From Actinomadura chibensis NBRC 106107 (GTDB lineage: Bacteria; Actinomycetota; Actinomycetes; Streptosporangiales; Streptosporangiaceae): a stretch of DNA of 64,000 nt. The notes under the pieces are model-generated. The model saw nothing but the letters and a program-made list of their open reading frames with translations, made no database searches and was not told where the DNA came from. Positions 48,136 through 56,279 of this stretch are shown here, piece after piece. How positions within the stretch are numbered: the first letter of the stretch is position 1; each line of letters opens with the position of its first letter. The position numbers and the translations under genes were made by a program. The stretch covers positions 59,143 to 123,142 of the forward strand of contig NZ_BCQP01000042.1 in the NCBI RefSeq assembly GCF_001552135.1, given 5' to 3'.

Positions 48136-50280
48136 TTGGCTGAGGCGGGGCCGGATCCGCGGATCGCGCGGGTCGTCGTCGGCGCCGTGCCGGCGGCGCT
48201 CGCCGGGGTGTACGCGCTGGCGGCCCCGGCGCGGACCGACGGAGCCGCGCGGATCGGCACGGCGGTCGCGCTGGTGGCGCTGGTCCTCGCACTTCATCTC
48301 GTCTGGGTCGTGCCGCGGCTCGGCCGGTGGCGGCGGGGCTGGGTCGTCCCGGCGCAGGCCCTGGCCGCGTACACGGTCGTGCTCGCGTTCGGGACGTCGG
48401 CCGTGATCCTCGCGTTCGTCGCCGGGTCGCTGCTGGCGGCGGGCGTCCCGCGTCCCGCGGTCGCGTGGCCCCTGGCGGCCGGGGTCGTCGGCAGCGCGAC
48501 GGTCATCGACGTCCTGCGGGGCGGCGCGAGCGTCGATGTCACGATCACGTGCCTGCTGGCCGCGCTGGTGCTGTACGGGCTCGTCCGGCTGGCCGACCGC
48601 GCCGACGACGCGGCGGCGGCGCGGCTGCCGCTCACCATGGCGGCGGTCGGCCGGGAGCGGCTGCGGATCGCGGCGGAGCTGAACCGGGGCCTGGGCGCCG
48701 GGCTCCGCGCGATCTCCGACGGCGCCCGGCGCGCGGCGACGCGGCCCGAGGCGATCGGGGACGTGCTGGCGGTCGCGCGGCGGTCGCTGAACGACGCCCG
48801 CGCGGCGGCCGCCGACTTCCGGAGCATGTCGCTGGCGCCCGAGGCGACCGCCGCGCGGGCCCTGCTGGAGGCGGCGGACGTCCGGGCCGAGGTGCGGACC
48901 GGGCACCGCGAGCCGCTGGGCCCGGCGGGGGCGCTGCTGGCGCTGGTGCTGCGGGAGGCCGTCACGGACGTGGTCCGGGCGGGCACGGCGCGGTCCTGCC
49001 TGGTCGAGACGTCCGAGCGCGACGGGGCCGTCACGCTGCGCGTCGTCAACGACGGTGAGCGCACGGCGGAGCGGGGCGCGGACGGGCTGGCGGAGGCGGC
49101 GGCGCGGGTCCGCGCGGCGGGCGGCGCGTTCTCCGCCGGGCTCGGCGACGACGGCCGGTTCGCGGTGGAGGCCGTCGTCGACGCCGGGGACCGGGCGGTG
49201 AGCGTCCCCGACCAGGCGGCGTACCGGCTGTCGCTGACCCTGCTCGCGACCGTGCTGGCGGGGTTCTGCGTCAAGGGCCTGCTGCTCGTCCCGTGGGGGC
49301 CGCGCTGGGCCGCCGCAGCGGTCGTCCTGGCGCTGGTCGCGGTGGCGCAGCTCTTCTGGACGGGCACCGGCCGTCCCCGCTGGTGGCCGCTGGTCCTCAC
49401 GGTGCTCAGCATCGCGCCGGTCCCGGTGTTCGGGGAGGCGTGGCTGGGCCTCGCGGGCGTCCTCGCGGGGACGTTCCTCGTCGGGCTCCCGGCGCGGGCC
49501 GCCGTCCCGCTGGTGGCGGCGGCGATGGCCGGGGCCGGGGCGGGCGCGGCGGCGCTCGGCCTCGGGACGGCGGCGACCGTCAACTTCACGGTGAGCACGC
49601 TGGTGACGGGCCTCGTCGTGTACGGGTTCGTCCGGCTGGCGAGGCTGGTGCGCGACCTGCAGATCGCGGGCGCGGAGCTGGCCCGGGCCGCGACCGTCCA
49701 GGAGCGGCTGCGGGCGGCCCGGGACCTGCACGACCTGCTCGGCCACAGCCTCGCGGCGATCCTCCTCAAATGCGAGCTGGCGCGGCGGCTGGCGGGCGCC
49801 GACCCCGAGCGCGCCCGCCGGGAGCTGGCGGAGGTCGTGGACATGGCCGAGCGGGCGCGCGGCGACCTGCGCGCCGCGACCGGCGGCGAGGCCGACCTCT
49901 CGCTGGACGGCGAGGTGGCGTCCGCGCGGTCCGTGCTCACGGCCGCGGGCGTCGAGACCGACGCCGAGCACGCCCCGCTGGACGGCCGGGTGGACGGCGC
50001 CGTGTCGGCGGTGCTCGGCGCCGTCCTGCGCGAGGCCGTGACGAACGTGCTCCGGCACAGCGCCGCCACGCGCTGCGCCATCCTGACCGAACGGGACGGC
50101 GACGCCGTACGGCTGGTCGTGGAGAACGACGGCGTCGACCCGGACGCGCCCCGCATGCCGCCCGGTGCGGGCATCGGGAACCTGACCACGCGGCTCGCCG
50201 CGCACGGCGGGACGCTCAGCGCGCGCGCCGACGGCGCGGGCCGCTTCCGCTTGGAGGCGAGCATCGGCCCGCGGGGTTAG
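48136..50280 (+). CDS. Fused dual histidine kinase with degenerate first half
   Basis: A 714-aa protein made of two sensor-kinase units. Unit 1 (about 1-375) has 4-5 helices, a HisKA_3-like helix (RLRIAAELNRGLGAGLRAI) with Asn183 in place of the phospho-acceptor His, and a weak ATPase domain whose N-box reads REAVTDVV. Unit 2 (about 376-714) has its own helices and an intact helix RDLHDLLGHSL with His532, then N-box REAVTNVLRH and G-box GAGIGNLTTRL. Unit 1 therefore looks like a pseudokinase. The TTG start follows GGGGAGCGAAG. The convergent response regulator is probably its partner. Confidence 0.88.
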   Translation: MAEAGPDPRIARVVVGAVPAALAGVYALAAPARTDGAARIGTAVALVALVLALHLVWVVPRLGRWRRGWVVPAQALAAYTVVLAFGTSAVILAFVAGSLLAAGVPRPAVAWPLAAGVVGSATVIDVLRGGASVDVTITCLLAALVLYGLVRLADRADDAAAARLPLTMAAVGRERLRIAAELNRGLGAGLRAISDGARRAATRPEAIGDVLAVARRSLNDARAAAADFRSMSLAPEATAARALLEAADVRAEVRTGHREPLGPAGALLALVLREAVTDVVRAGTARSCLVETSERDGAVTLRVVNDGERTAERGADGLAEAAARVRAAGGAFSAGLGDDGRFAVEAVVDAGDRAVSVPDQAAYRLSLTLLATVLAGFCVKGLLLVPWGPRWAAAAVVLALVAVAQLFWTGTGRPRWWPLVLTVLSIAPVPVFGEAWLGLAGVLAGTFLVGLPARAAVPLVAAAMAGAGAGAAALGLGTAATVNFTVSTLVTGLVVYGFVRLARLVRDLQIAGAELARAATVQERLRAARDLHDLLGHSLAAILLKCELARRLAGADPERARRELAEVVDMAERARGDLRAATGGEADLSLDGEVASARSVLTAAGVETDAEHAPLDGRVDGAVSAVLGAVLREAVTNVLRHSAATRCAILTERDGDAVRLVVENDGVDPDAPRMPPGAGIGNLTTRLAAHGGTLSARADGAGRFRLEASIGPRG

Positions 50281-50882
50281 AGCCAGCCCGCCTCGCCGGC
50301 GATGCGCGCGGCGTCGGTGCGGTTCCGGGCGTTGAGCTTGGCGACGACGGCGGTCAGGTGGTTGCGGACCGTCCCGGCGGACAGGTGGAGGCGCTCGGCG
50401 ATCTCGGTGGCCTCCGCCCCCTCGGCGGCGAGCCGCAGCACGTCGGTCTCGCGCGGGGTGAGCGGGTTGTCGGCGCTGTCCCAGGCGGTGAGGGCGAGCT
50501 TCGGGTCGAGGACGCGCTCCCCGGCGGCGACCGCGCGGATCCCGGCGGCGAGCTCCTCCGGCGGCGCGGTCTTCAGCAGGAAGCCGCGGACCCCGGCGGT
50601 CAGGGCGCGGCGCAGGTGCCCGGGCTTGCCGTGCCCGGTGAGGACGAGCGTCGCGACCTCCGGCAGGTCGGCGCGCAGCGCGGCGGCCGCCGCGAGGCCG
50701 TCGAGGCCGGGCATGTCGACGTCGAGGACGGCGACGTCCGGCCGGGCCGAGCGCGCCGCGGCCAGCACCTGGTCGCCGCGGTCGACCTCGGCCACCACGG
50801 TCAGGTCGGGTTCGAGGCCGAGCAGTCCGGCGAGGGCGCTGCGGACGACGTGGTGGTCGTCCGCGAGGAGCACCTTGATCAC
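50277..50882 (-). CDS. LuxR/NarL-family response regulator, convergent partner of the dual kinase
   Basis: A 201-aa response regulator: receiver motifs DDHHVVRSAL, the phospho-acceptor in VAVLDVDMPGLDG, and Lys in GFLLKTAPPEE; LuxR helix-turn-helix (LTPRETDVLRLAAEGAEATE, then SAGTVRNHLTAVVAKL). Its stop overlaps the kinase stop by four bases (TTAG), an unusual convergent layout for a two-component pair. It is divergent from the ABC/FtsX exporter, its probable target. Confidence 0.93.
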   Translation of the reverse strand: MIKVLLADDHHVVRSALAGLLGLEPDLTVVAEVDRGDQVLAAARSARPDVAVLDVDMPGLDGLAAAAALRADLPEVATLVLTGHGKPGHLRRALTAGVRGFLLKTAPPEELAAGIRAVAAGERVLDPKLALTAWDSADNPLTPRETDVLRLAAEGAEATEIAERLHLSAGTVRNHLTAVVAKLNARNRTDAARIAGEAGWL

Positions 50883-50906
50883 ACGTCCATATGTACCAGC
50901 GGCGCC

Positions 50907-50926
50907 GTCATGGCCCGACCCATGAC
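50907..50926. promoter_or_regulatory. Palindrome between response regulator and ABC exporter
   Basis: GTCATGG-CCCGAC-CCATGAC (50907-50926) has perfect 7-bp arms. It is 25 bp from the response-regulator start and about 67 bp from the ABC start, a good candidate operator. Confidence 0.6.
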
Positions 50927-50992
50927 GAGGTCACGGGTAGCCGGTGAGCACGTCTCTGGCCCGTGAACGCCCAGGTCAGAAGACTTGAGGGC

Positions 50993-51769
50993 ATGGACGA
51001 GAGGGTCATGGACGAGAGGGTCGCGGGCGGGCCGCGCGCGGCGGCCGCGGTGCGGCTGGAGGCGGTCAGCAAGGTCTACGGGCGGGGCCGGGGCGCGGTC
51101 GCGGCGCTGCGGGAGGTGACGGCGTCGGTGCCGCGCGGGCGGTTCACCGCCGTCATGGGGCCGTCCGGGTCGGGCAAGAGCACGTTCCTGCACTGCGCGG
51201 CCGGTCTCGACACGCCGACGTCGGGGACCGTCCGGCTGGGCGACACCGACCTGTCCGGGATGAACGAGACGCGGCTGACGGAGCTGCGCAGGAGGCGGGT
51301 CGGGTTCGTGTTCCAGGCGTACAACCTGGTGCCGTCGCTGACGGTGGCGCAGAACATCACGCTGCCGCTGCGCCTGGCGCGGACGCGGGTCGACGGGGAC
51401 TGGCTGGCCGAGGTGGTCGCCCGGGTCGGGCTGGGCGAGCGGGCCGGGCACCGTCCGGCGCAGCTCTCCGGCGGGCAGCGGCAGCGCGTCGCGATCGCCC
51501 GCGCGCTGGTGACGCGGCCGGAGGTCGTGTTCGGGGACGAGCCGACCGGCGCCCTCGACACGATGACGGCGCGCGACGTCCTCACGCTGCTGCGGGAGAC
51601 GGTGGACGACATGGGCCAGACGGTCGTGATGGTCACGCACGACCCGGTCGCCGCCTCCTACGCCGACACGGTCCTGTTCCTGGCGGACGGGCGGATCGTC
51701 GACTCGATGGACGCCCCGTCCAGCGACCGGGTCGCGGCCCGGATGACGCGGCTGGGGGCGTGGAACTGA
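50993..51769 (+). CDS. ABC transporter ATPase (MacB/LolD-like)
   Basis: A 258-aa ATPase: Walker A GPSGSGKST, LSGGQRQRVAIARAL signature, Walker B VVFGDEPTGALD, H-loop VMVTHDP. ATG 50993 follows GAGGG; the 15-bp tandem ATGGACGAGAGGGTC at 50993 and 51008 gives two possible starts in frame, each ending in GAGAGG-like purines. A GTG at 50963 also exists in frame. The downstream FtsX gene overlaps its stop (TGATG). Together they resemble peptide- or lipid-extruding exporters. Confidence 0.92.
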   Translation: MDERVMDERVAGGPRAAAAVRLEAVSKVYGRGRGAVAALREVTASVPRGRFTAVMGPSGSGKSTFLHCAAGLDTPTSGTVRLGDTDLSGMNETRLTELRRRRVGFVFQAYNLVPSLTVAQNITLPLRLARTRVDGDWLAEVVARVGLGERAGHRPAQLSGGQRQRVAIARALVTRPEVVFGDEPTGALDTMTARDVLTLLRETVDDMGQTVVMVTHDPVAASYADTVLFLADGRIVDSMDAPSSDRVAARMTRLGAWN

Positions 51770-54201
51770 TGCTGTGGCTCGTTCTCAGCACGCTGCGGCA
51801 CCGCAAGGCGGGGTTCGCGGGCGCGTTCGTCGCGCTCCTGTGCGCCGCCGCGCTGGTGTGCGCGTGCGGCGTCCTGCTCGACACGGGACTGCGCGGCTCG
51901 GTCGCGCCCGAACGGTACGCGGGCTCGCCGGTCGTCGTCACGGGGGACCAGTTCGTCCACAAGACGTTCGCCAAGAAGAAGGGGAAGGTGAAGCACAAGG
52001 CGAAGGCCATCGCGGAACGCGCCTGGCTGCCGGAGTCCGTCGCGGCCGAGGTCCGGAGCGCGGACGGCGTGCGCGGCGTGGTCACCGAGGTGACCTTCCC
52101 GGCCGAGATCGGCGGTTCCGGCGGGGACGGCCGCGAGTCGTGGGGCCACGGCTGGGAGTCCGCCGCGCTCACCCCGTTCACCCTCCGGGACGGGCGCGCC
52201 CCGAGCGCGGACGACGAGATCGTGATCGACGCCGCGACGGCCCGCGCCGAGGGGCTGCGGCCGGGCGCGACCGTGGAGGTGGCGTCGGCGGTCCCGGGGC
52301 GCTACCGCGTCGTCGGCGTCACCGCGCAGGCCCTCGACCACCAGACCGCCGTCTTCTTCTCCACCGCGCAGGCGCGCCGCCTGTCCGGCCGGGACGGCAT
52401 GGTCACCGCGATCGGCGCGCACGGCCCGCGGAGGGCGGTCGAGGACGCCGTGCGCGGCACCGGGGTGACCGTCCACACCGGCGCCGACCGGGGCAGGGCC
52501 GAGTTCCTCGGCGCGGAGAAGTCCCGGATCAAGCTGATCAGCCTCGGCGGCGCGCTCGGCGGGACGGCCCTGCTCGTCGCGATCCTCGTCGTGGCCGGGA
52601 CGTTCGCCCTGTCGGTCCAGCAGCGCGACCGGGAGCTCGCGCTGCTGCGCGCCGTCGCCGCCACGCCGCGCCAGGTCCGCCGGATGATCGGCCGGGAGGC
52701 GCTGCTCGTCGGGCTGCTCGCCGGGCCGCTCGGGGCGGCGGCCGGGCTGCCGCTCGCCGTCCTGCTGCGCGACCGGTTCCGCGGGCTCGGCGCGCTGCCG
52801 CCGAACCTGGACCTGGTCGTCGGCCCGTTCCCGCCCGCCGCCGCCGTGCTCGCGGCCGTCGCCGCCGCGTTCGCCGCCGCCCGGATCACGGCCCGGCGGA
52901 CGGCGCGGATCCGTCCGGTCGAGGCGCTCGGCGACGCCGCGCCCGCCCGAGGGCGGCTCGGCGCCGTCCGGATCGTCGGCGGCCTCGCGGTCGCCGCCGG
53001 GGCCGCCGTCCTGACGGCCGTGCTGTCCGGGCTGCACACGGAGGCGGCGTCCAGCCCGGTCACGGTGCTGACCGCGATCGTCTGGACGGTCGCCGTGGCG
53101 CTGCTCGGCCCCGCCGTCGTCCGCGCCGCCGTCGCCGTCCTGGCGCCGCCGCTGCGGCTGTCGCCGGTCGGCGGGCACCTCGCGGCGGCGAACCTCCGCG
53201 CGGGCGCGCGGCGGGTCGCGTCGGTCGTCACGCCGCTCACCCTGATGACCGGGCTGACCGCGACGATCCTGTTCGCCCAGACGACGATGGGCCACGCCGC
53301 GACGCGGCAGGCGACCGAGGGCACGATCGCCGCCCACGTCCTCGGCCCGAAGGTCCCGCACGCGACGGCCGAGCGGATCCGCCGCGCGCCCGGCGTGACC
53401 GCCGTGACCGAGGTCCTGCGCGGCACCGTCCGCGTGGACCTGGAGAACTACGCGATCCAGGGCGTCACGCCGGAGGGCCTGGACAAGACCATGGACCTGG
53501 ACGTCCGCGAAGGCTCGCTCCAGAACTTGAACCCGTCCGCCATCGCCGTGAGCCGGACCGCCGCCGACCGGCTCGGCGTCCGGCCCGGCGAGCGGCTGCG
53601 CCTCACCCTCGGCGACGGCACGCCGGTCGCGCCCACGGTGATCGCCGTATACGGGCGGGGCCTCGGCTTCGGCGACCTCACCGTCTCCCGCGACCTGCTC
53701 GCCGCCCATGTGGACGACCCGCGCGGCACCCTGCTGATCGCGGGCACGCCGCCCCCGGGCCTGCCCGTGACGGGCGCCGCCGCCCTCGCCGCGGCGGGGG
53801 CGAGCGCGAGCGCCGAGGTCAACCTGGTCGCGATGGCGCTGATCCTCGCGTTCACGGCGATCGCCGTGGTGAACACCCTCGCGATGGCCACCGCGGGCCG
53901 TGCCCGCGAGTTCGCGCTGCTGCGCCTCGTCGGGACGACCCGCCGCCAGATCACGCGGATGCTCGGCTGGGAGACCCTGGCCGTGGTCGCCGTCGCGGGC
54001 GCCCTCGGCACCGCGATCGCGCTCGCGACGCTCACCGCGTTCGGCCGGGGGATGACCGGCGGCGGAGCGCACATCCCGCCGCTCGGCCTCCTCGGCGTGC
54101 TCGCCTGGGGCGGCGTCCTCGCCGGGACCGCGACGGTCCTGCCCGCCTGGACGGCCATGGCCGCGCGTCCCGCCGACGCCCTCGGCGCCCGCGACGACTA
54201 G
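51769..54201 (+). CDS. FtsX-family ABC exporter permease
   Basis: An 810-aa permease with two FtsX domains, as in MacB-like exporters. The N-terminal helix (KAGFAGAFVALLCAAALVCA) is followed by an extracellular region, then three helices around residues 260-390 and another set at the end (MALILAFTAIAVVNTLAMAT, GWETLAVVAVAGALGTAIAL). ATG 51769 overlaps the ATPase stop by one base (TGATG). The response regulator of the dual-kinase system is divergent, so export of a cell-envelope antibiotic is a reasonable inference. Confidence 0.92.
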   Translation: MLWLVLSTLRHRKAGFAGAFVALLCAAALVCACGVLLDTGLRGSVAPERYAGSPVVVTGDQFVHKTFAKKKGKVKHKAKAIAERAWLPESVAAEVRSADGVRGVVTEVTFPAEIGGSGGDGRESWGHGWESAALTPFTLRDGRAPSADDEIVIDAATARAEGLRPGATVEVASAVPGRYRVVGVTAQALDHQTAVFFSTAQARRLSGRDGMVTAIGAHGPRRAVEDAVRGTGVTVHTGADRGRAEFLGAEKSRIKLISLGGALGGTALLVAILVVAGTFALSVQQRDRELALLRAVAATPRQVRRMIGREALLVGLLAGPLGAAAGLPLAVLLRDRFRGLGALPPNLDLVVGPFPPAAAVLAAVAAAFAAARITARRTARIRPVEALGDAAPARGRLGAVRIVGGLAVAAGAAVLTAVLSGLHTEAASSPVTVLTAIVWTVAVALLGPAVVRAAVAVLAPPLRLSPVGGHLAAANLRAGARRVASVVTPLTLMTGLTATILFAQTTMGHAATRQATEGTIAAHVLGPKVPHATAERIRRAPGVTAVTEVLRGTVRVDLENYAIQGVTPEGLDKTMDLDVREGSLQNLNPSAIAVSRTAADRLGVRPGERLRLTLGDGTPVAPTVIAVYGRGLGFGDLTVSRDLLAAHVDDPRGTLLIAGTPPPGLPVTGAAALAAAGASASAEVNLVAMALILAFTAIAVVNTLAMATAGRAREFALLRLVGTTRRQITRMLGWETLAVVAVAGALGTAIALATLTAFGRGMTGGGAHIPPLGLLGVLAWGGVLAGTATVLPAWTAMAARPADALGARDD

Positions 54202-54204
54202 CGG

Positions 54205-55308
54205 TCAGTCGCTGTCGGTGGCGGCCACGACGGCGACGGTCCGGCGGTCCGGGCGGAGGGCGGCGATGCCGACGTCCATGGACGGGTGCACCTGGAGATG
54301 CCAGTCCGAGGTGTAGAGGACCCAGGCGCAGCGGTCGGCGGCGCGCTCGACGGCCGCGAGGCCGTCCGGTTCCACGCCGACGAGGGCCGCGAGCGCCTCC
54401 CAGGAGGCGAGCCGCCTGTACGCGCCGCACATGCGGGGGCCGTGGGCGCTGCCGCCCGCGGCCCCCGCGAACAGCGTCCGCAGGACGTCGGAGGTCGTCA
54501 CCCGCCGGGTGTCGGCGAAGGCACCGCCCGCACTCTCCAATCCGAGCACCCGCAGGACGGACCCGCCGAAGTCGCCGGGCGCGATCACATCGTCCAGCCG
54601 GAACAGGCGCGCCTCGGTGCCGTAGCCGTCGTCCGATACCCAGGCGCGGTGGGCGCTGAGCGCGAGCCGGGCGTCCGGCCAGTCCAGCTCGACCGCGCTC
54701 ACGCCGGGATCGGCCGGACCGTCGGCGGGCGGCGCGTCCGAACCGGGCCGTGACCAGTCCGGACGCGCCGGGCCCGGATACCGGGGGAGCCAGTGGTCCC
54801 GCTCGGCCGGGGCGGCGCGCAGCGGCAGCCCCGCGAGCGGATGCCCGGCGGCGCGCAGCCGCTCGGCGAACCCGGCCGCCGCCGTCGCGTCGTGGCGCAG
54901 CGCGGTCTCCTGGAGCAGGCACGCGGCCAGCTCGTCCGCCGGGTCGGCGGTCGCCAGCGCGGCGAGCAGGTGCTCGGCGGGCTGGGCGCTCGCCAGCCAC
55001 CACGCGACCTCGCGCAGGTCGTAGCGGACGTCGCTCCACGCCAGCCCTGCGGCGGCGAACTCGCGGACCTTCCGCACCCGGTCCGCGCCGCCGGGCGCGT
55101 CCGCGAGCCGCCGCAGCGCCACCGGGAAGCCGTACCGCATCGGGTAGGTAGGCGACTCAACCCGCAGCAGCGCCCCGAGCAGCCCTTCGAGCCACGGCGG
55201 CTCCGCCTTCTGGACGACCTGGTCGGTCACCTTGACCGCCCGGTTCCAGTGGCGGTCGCGGTAGGTGTCGGCCAGCCCCATCCGCCGGACGGCCTCCTCG
55301 ATCTCCAT
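54205..55308 (-). CDS. DUF6183-like hypothetical protein
   Basis: A 367-aa protein that resembles the DUF6183 family of actinomycetes. It has helical repeats in the N-terminal half (REFAAAGLAWSDVRYDLREV, AEHLLAALATADPADELAAC) and a C-terminal region with WVLYTSDWHLQVHPSMDVG. No signal peptide or membrane helix is visible. ATG 55308 was chosen over upstream in-frame starts that read Arg/Ser-rich sequence. It is convergent with the FtsX gene (3-bp gap) and divergent from an AraC gene. Confidence 0.6.
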   Translation of the reverse strand: MEIEEAVRRMGLADTYRDRHWNRAVKVTDQVVQKAEPPWLEGLLGALLRVESPTYPMRYGFPVALRRLADAPGGADRVRKVREFAAAGLAWSDVRYDLREVAWWLASAQPAEHLLAALATADPADELAACLLQETALRHDATAAAGFAERLRAAGHPLAGLPLRAAPAERDHWLPRYPGPARPDWSRPGSDAPPADGPADPGVSAVELDWPDARLALSAHRAWVSDDGYGTEARLFRLDDVIAPGDFGGSVLRVLGLESAGGAFADTRRVTTSDVLRTLFAGAAGGSAHGPRMCGAYRRLASWEALAALVGVEPDGLAAVERAADRCAWVLYTSDWHLQVHPSMDVGIAALRPDRRTVAVVAATDSD

Positions 55309-55360
55309 GCCCGGAGTCTGGCAGCGCCCGCCACGGGAAGGGCAGGGCATACTGGCCGCC

Positions 55361-55801
55361 ATGGGCTCCGTGCCGCCCGCGCGCCATCTGCTCCGCGCCA
55401 AGGATCTCGCCGACGCGCGGTACGCCGAGCCGCTCACGGTGGCCGACCTCGCGGCGGCCGCCGGGCTGTCCCGGGCCCATTTCAGCGACCGGTTCCGCAG
55501 GGCCTTCGGTGAGCCGCCGCACGCCTATCTGCTGACCCGCCGCCTGGAGCGCGCCGCCGCCCTGCTGCGGACCACCGACTGGTCCGTCGCGGACATCTGC
55601 GTCGGCGTCGGGCTGCAGAGCGTCGGCTCGTTCACAACCAGCTTCACCCGCATGTTCGGGATGTCGCCGACCGCCTACCGCGCCTCGTTCCCGCCCGCGT
55701 CGGCGTACGCGCGCGTCCCGCTGTGCGTGCTGCGCGCCTACGGCCGTCCGAAACACCGGACGTTTCGAGAAGACGAGTCGAGCCGCCCGGATCTAGCGTG
55801 A
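55361..55801 (+). CDS. AraC-family transcriptional regulator (short)
   Basis: A 146-aa AraC-type regulator consisting mainly of the two-helix-turn-helix domain: YAEPLTVADLAAAAGLSRAH, FSDRFRRAFGEPPHAYLLTR and DICVGVGLQSVGSFTTSFTR, MFGMSPTAYR. It lacks the usual N-terminal ligand domain. ATG 55361 is about 52 bp from the divergent DUF6183-like gene. The VOC gene downstream is on the same strand and may be its target. Confidence 0.92.
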   Translation: MGSVPPARHLLRAKDLADARYAEPLTVADLAAAAGLSRAHFSDRFRRAFGEPPHAYLLTRRLERAAALLRTTDWSVADICVGVGLQSVGSFTTSFTRMFGMSPTAYRASFPPASAYARVPLCVLRAYGRPKHRTFREDESSRPDLA

Positions 55802-55831
55802 GGCTCCGACCGACTCCACGGGGAGGAACCG

Positions 55832-56266
55832 ATGTTCACGCTGACCGGCGCGCAATTGTGGGTGCACGACCAGGACGAGGCGCTCGCCTTCTACACGGAG
55901 AAGCTCGGCATGGAGGTCCGCGTCGACGTGTCGATGGCGGAGATGGGCGGGTTCCGGTGGCTGACCGTCGGCCCGGCGGACTGCCCGGACGTGTCGATCG
56001 TGCTCATGGCCATCCCCGGCGAGCCCGTCATGGACGCAGCGACCGCAGGGCAGTTGCGCGACCTCATGGGCAAGGGCTTCGCCGGGACGCTCTTCCTCGG
56101 CACCGACGACTGCCACGCCGCCTACGAGCGGCTGACCGCGCGGGGCGTCGAGTTCGTGGAGAAGCCGGAGGAGCGGCCGTTCGGCATCGACTCGTCGTTC
56201 CGCGACCCGTCCGGCAACCACATCCGGTTGACGCAGGCCTTCGCCATGTCCGACCGGCGGCCGTAG
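55832..56266 (+). CDS. VOC-family (glyoxalase-like) protein
   Basis: A 144-aa VOC protein: LTGAQLWVHDQDEALAFYTE, KLGMEVRVDVSMAEMGGFRW, and the C-terminal FRDPSGNHIRLTQAF. GGGAGGAACC gives a strong ribosome site before ATG 55832. It is 30 bp downstream of the AraC regulator on the same strand, an arrangement common for AraC-controlled VOC genes. The substrate is unknown. Confidence 0.92.
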   Translation: MFTLTGAQLWVHDQDEALAFYTEKLGMEVRVDVSMAEMGGFRWLTVGPADCPDVSIVLMAIPGEPVMDAATAGQLRDLMGKGFAGTLFLGTDDCHAAYERLTARGVEFVEKPEERPFGIDSSFRDPSGNHIRLTQAFAMSDRRP

Positions 56267-56279
56267 CGCTGACCGCCGG

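Noticed and set aside
48031..50205. 724-codon minus-strand frame opposite the dual kinase
   Set aside because: Shadow of the kinase; composition is Arg/Pro/Asp-rich and no domain is visible.
51658..54072. 804-codon minus-strand frame opposite the FtsX gene
   Set aside because: Shadow frame; no motif, while the plus strand has a clear FtsX permease.
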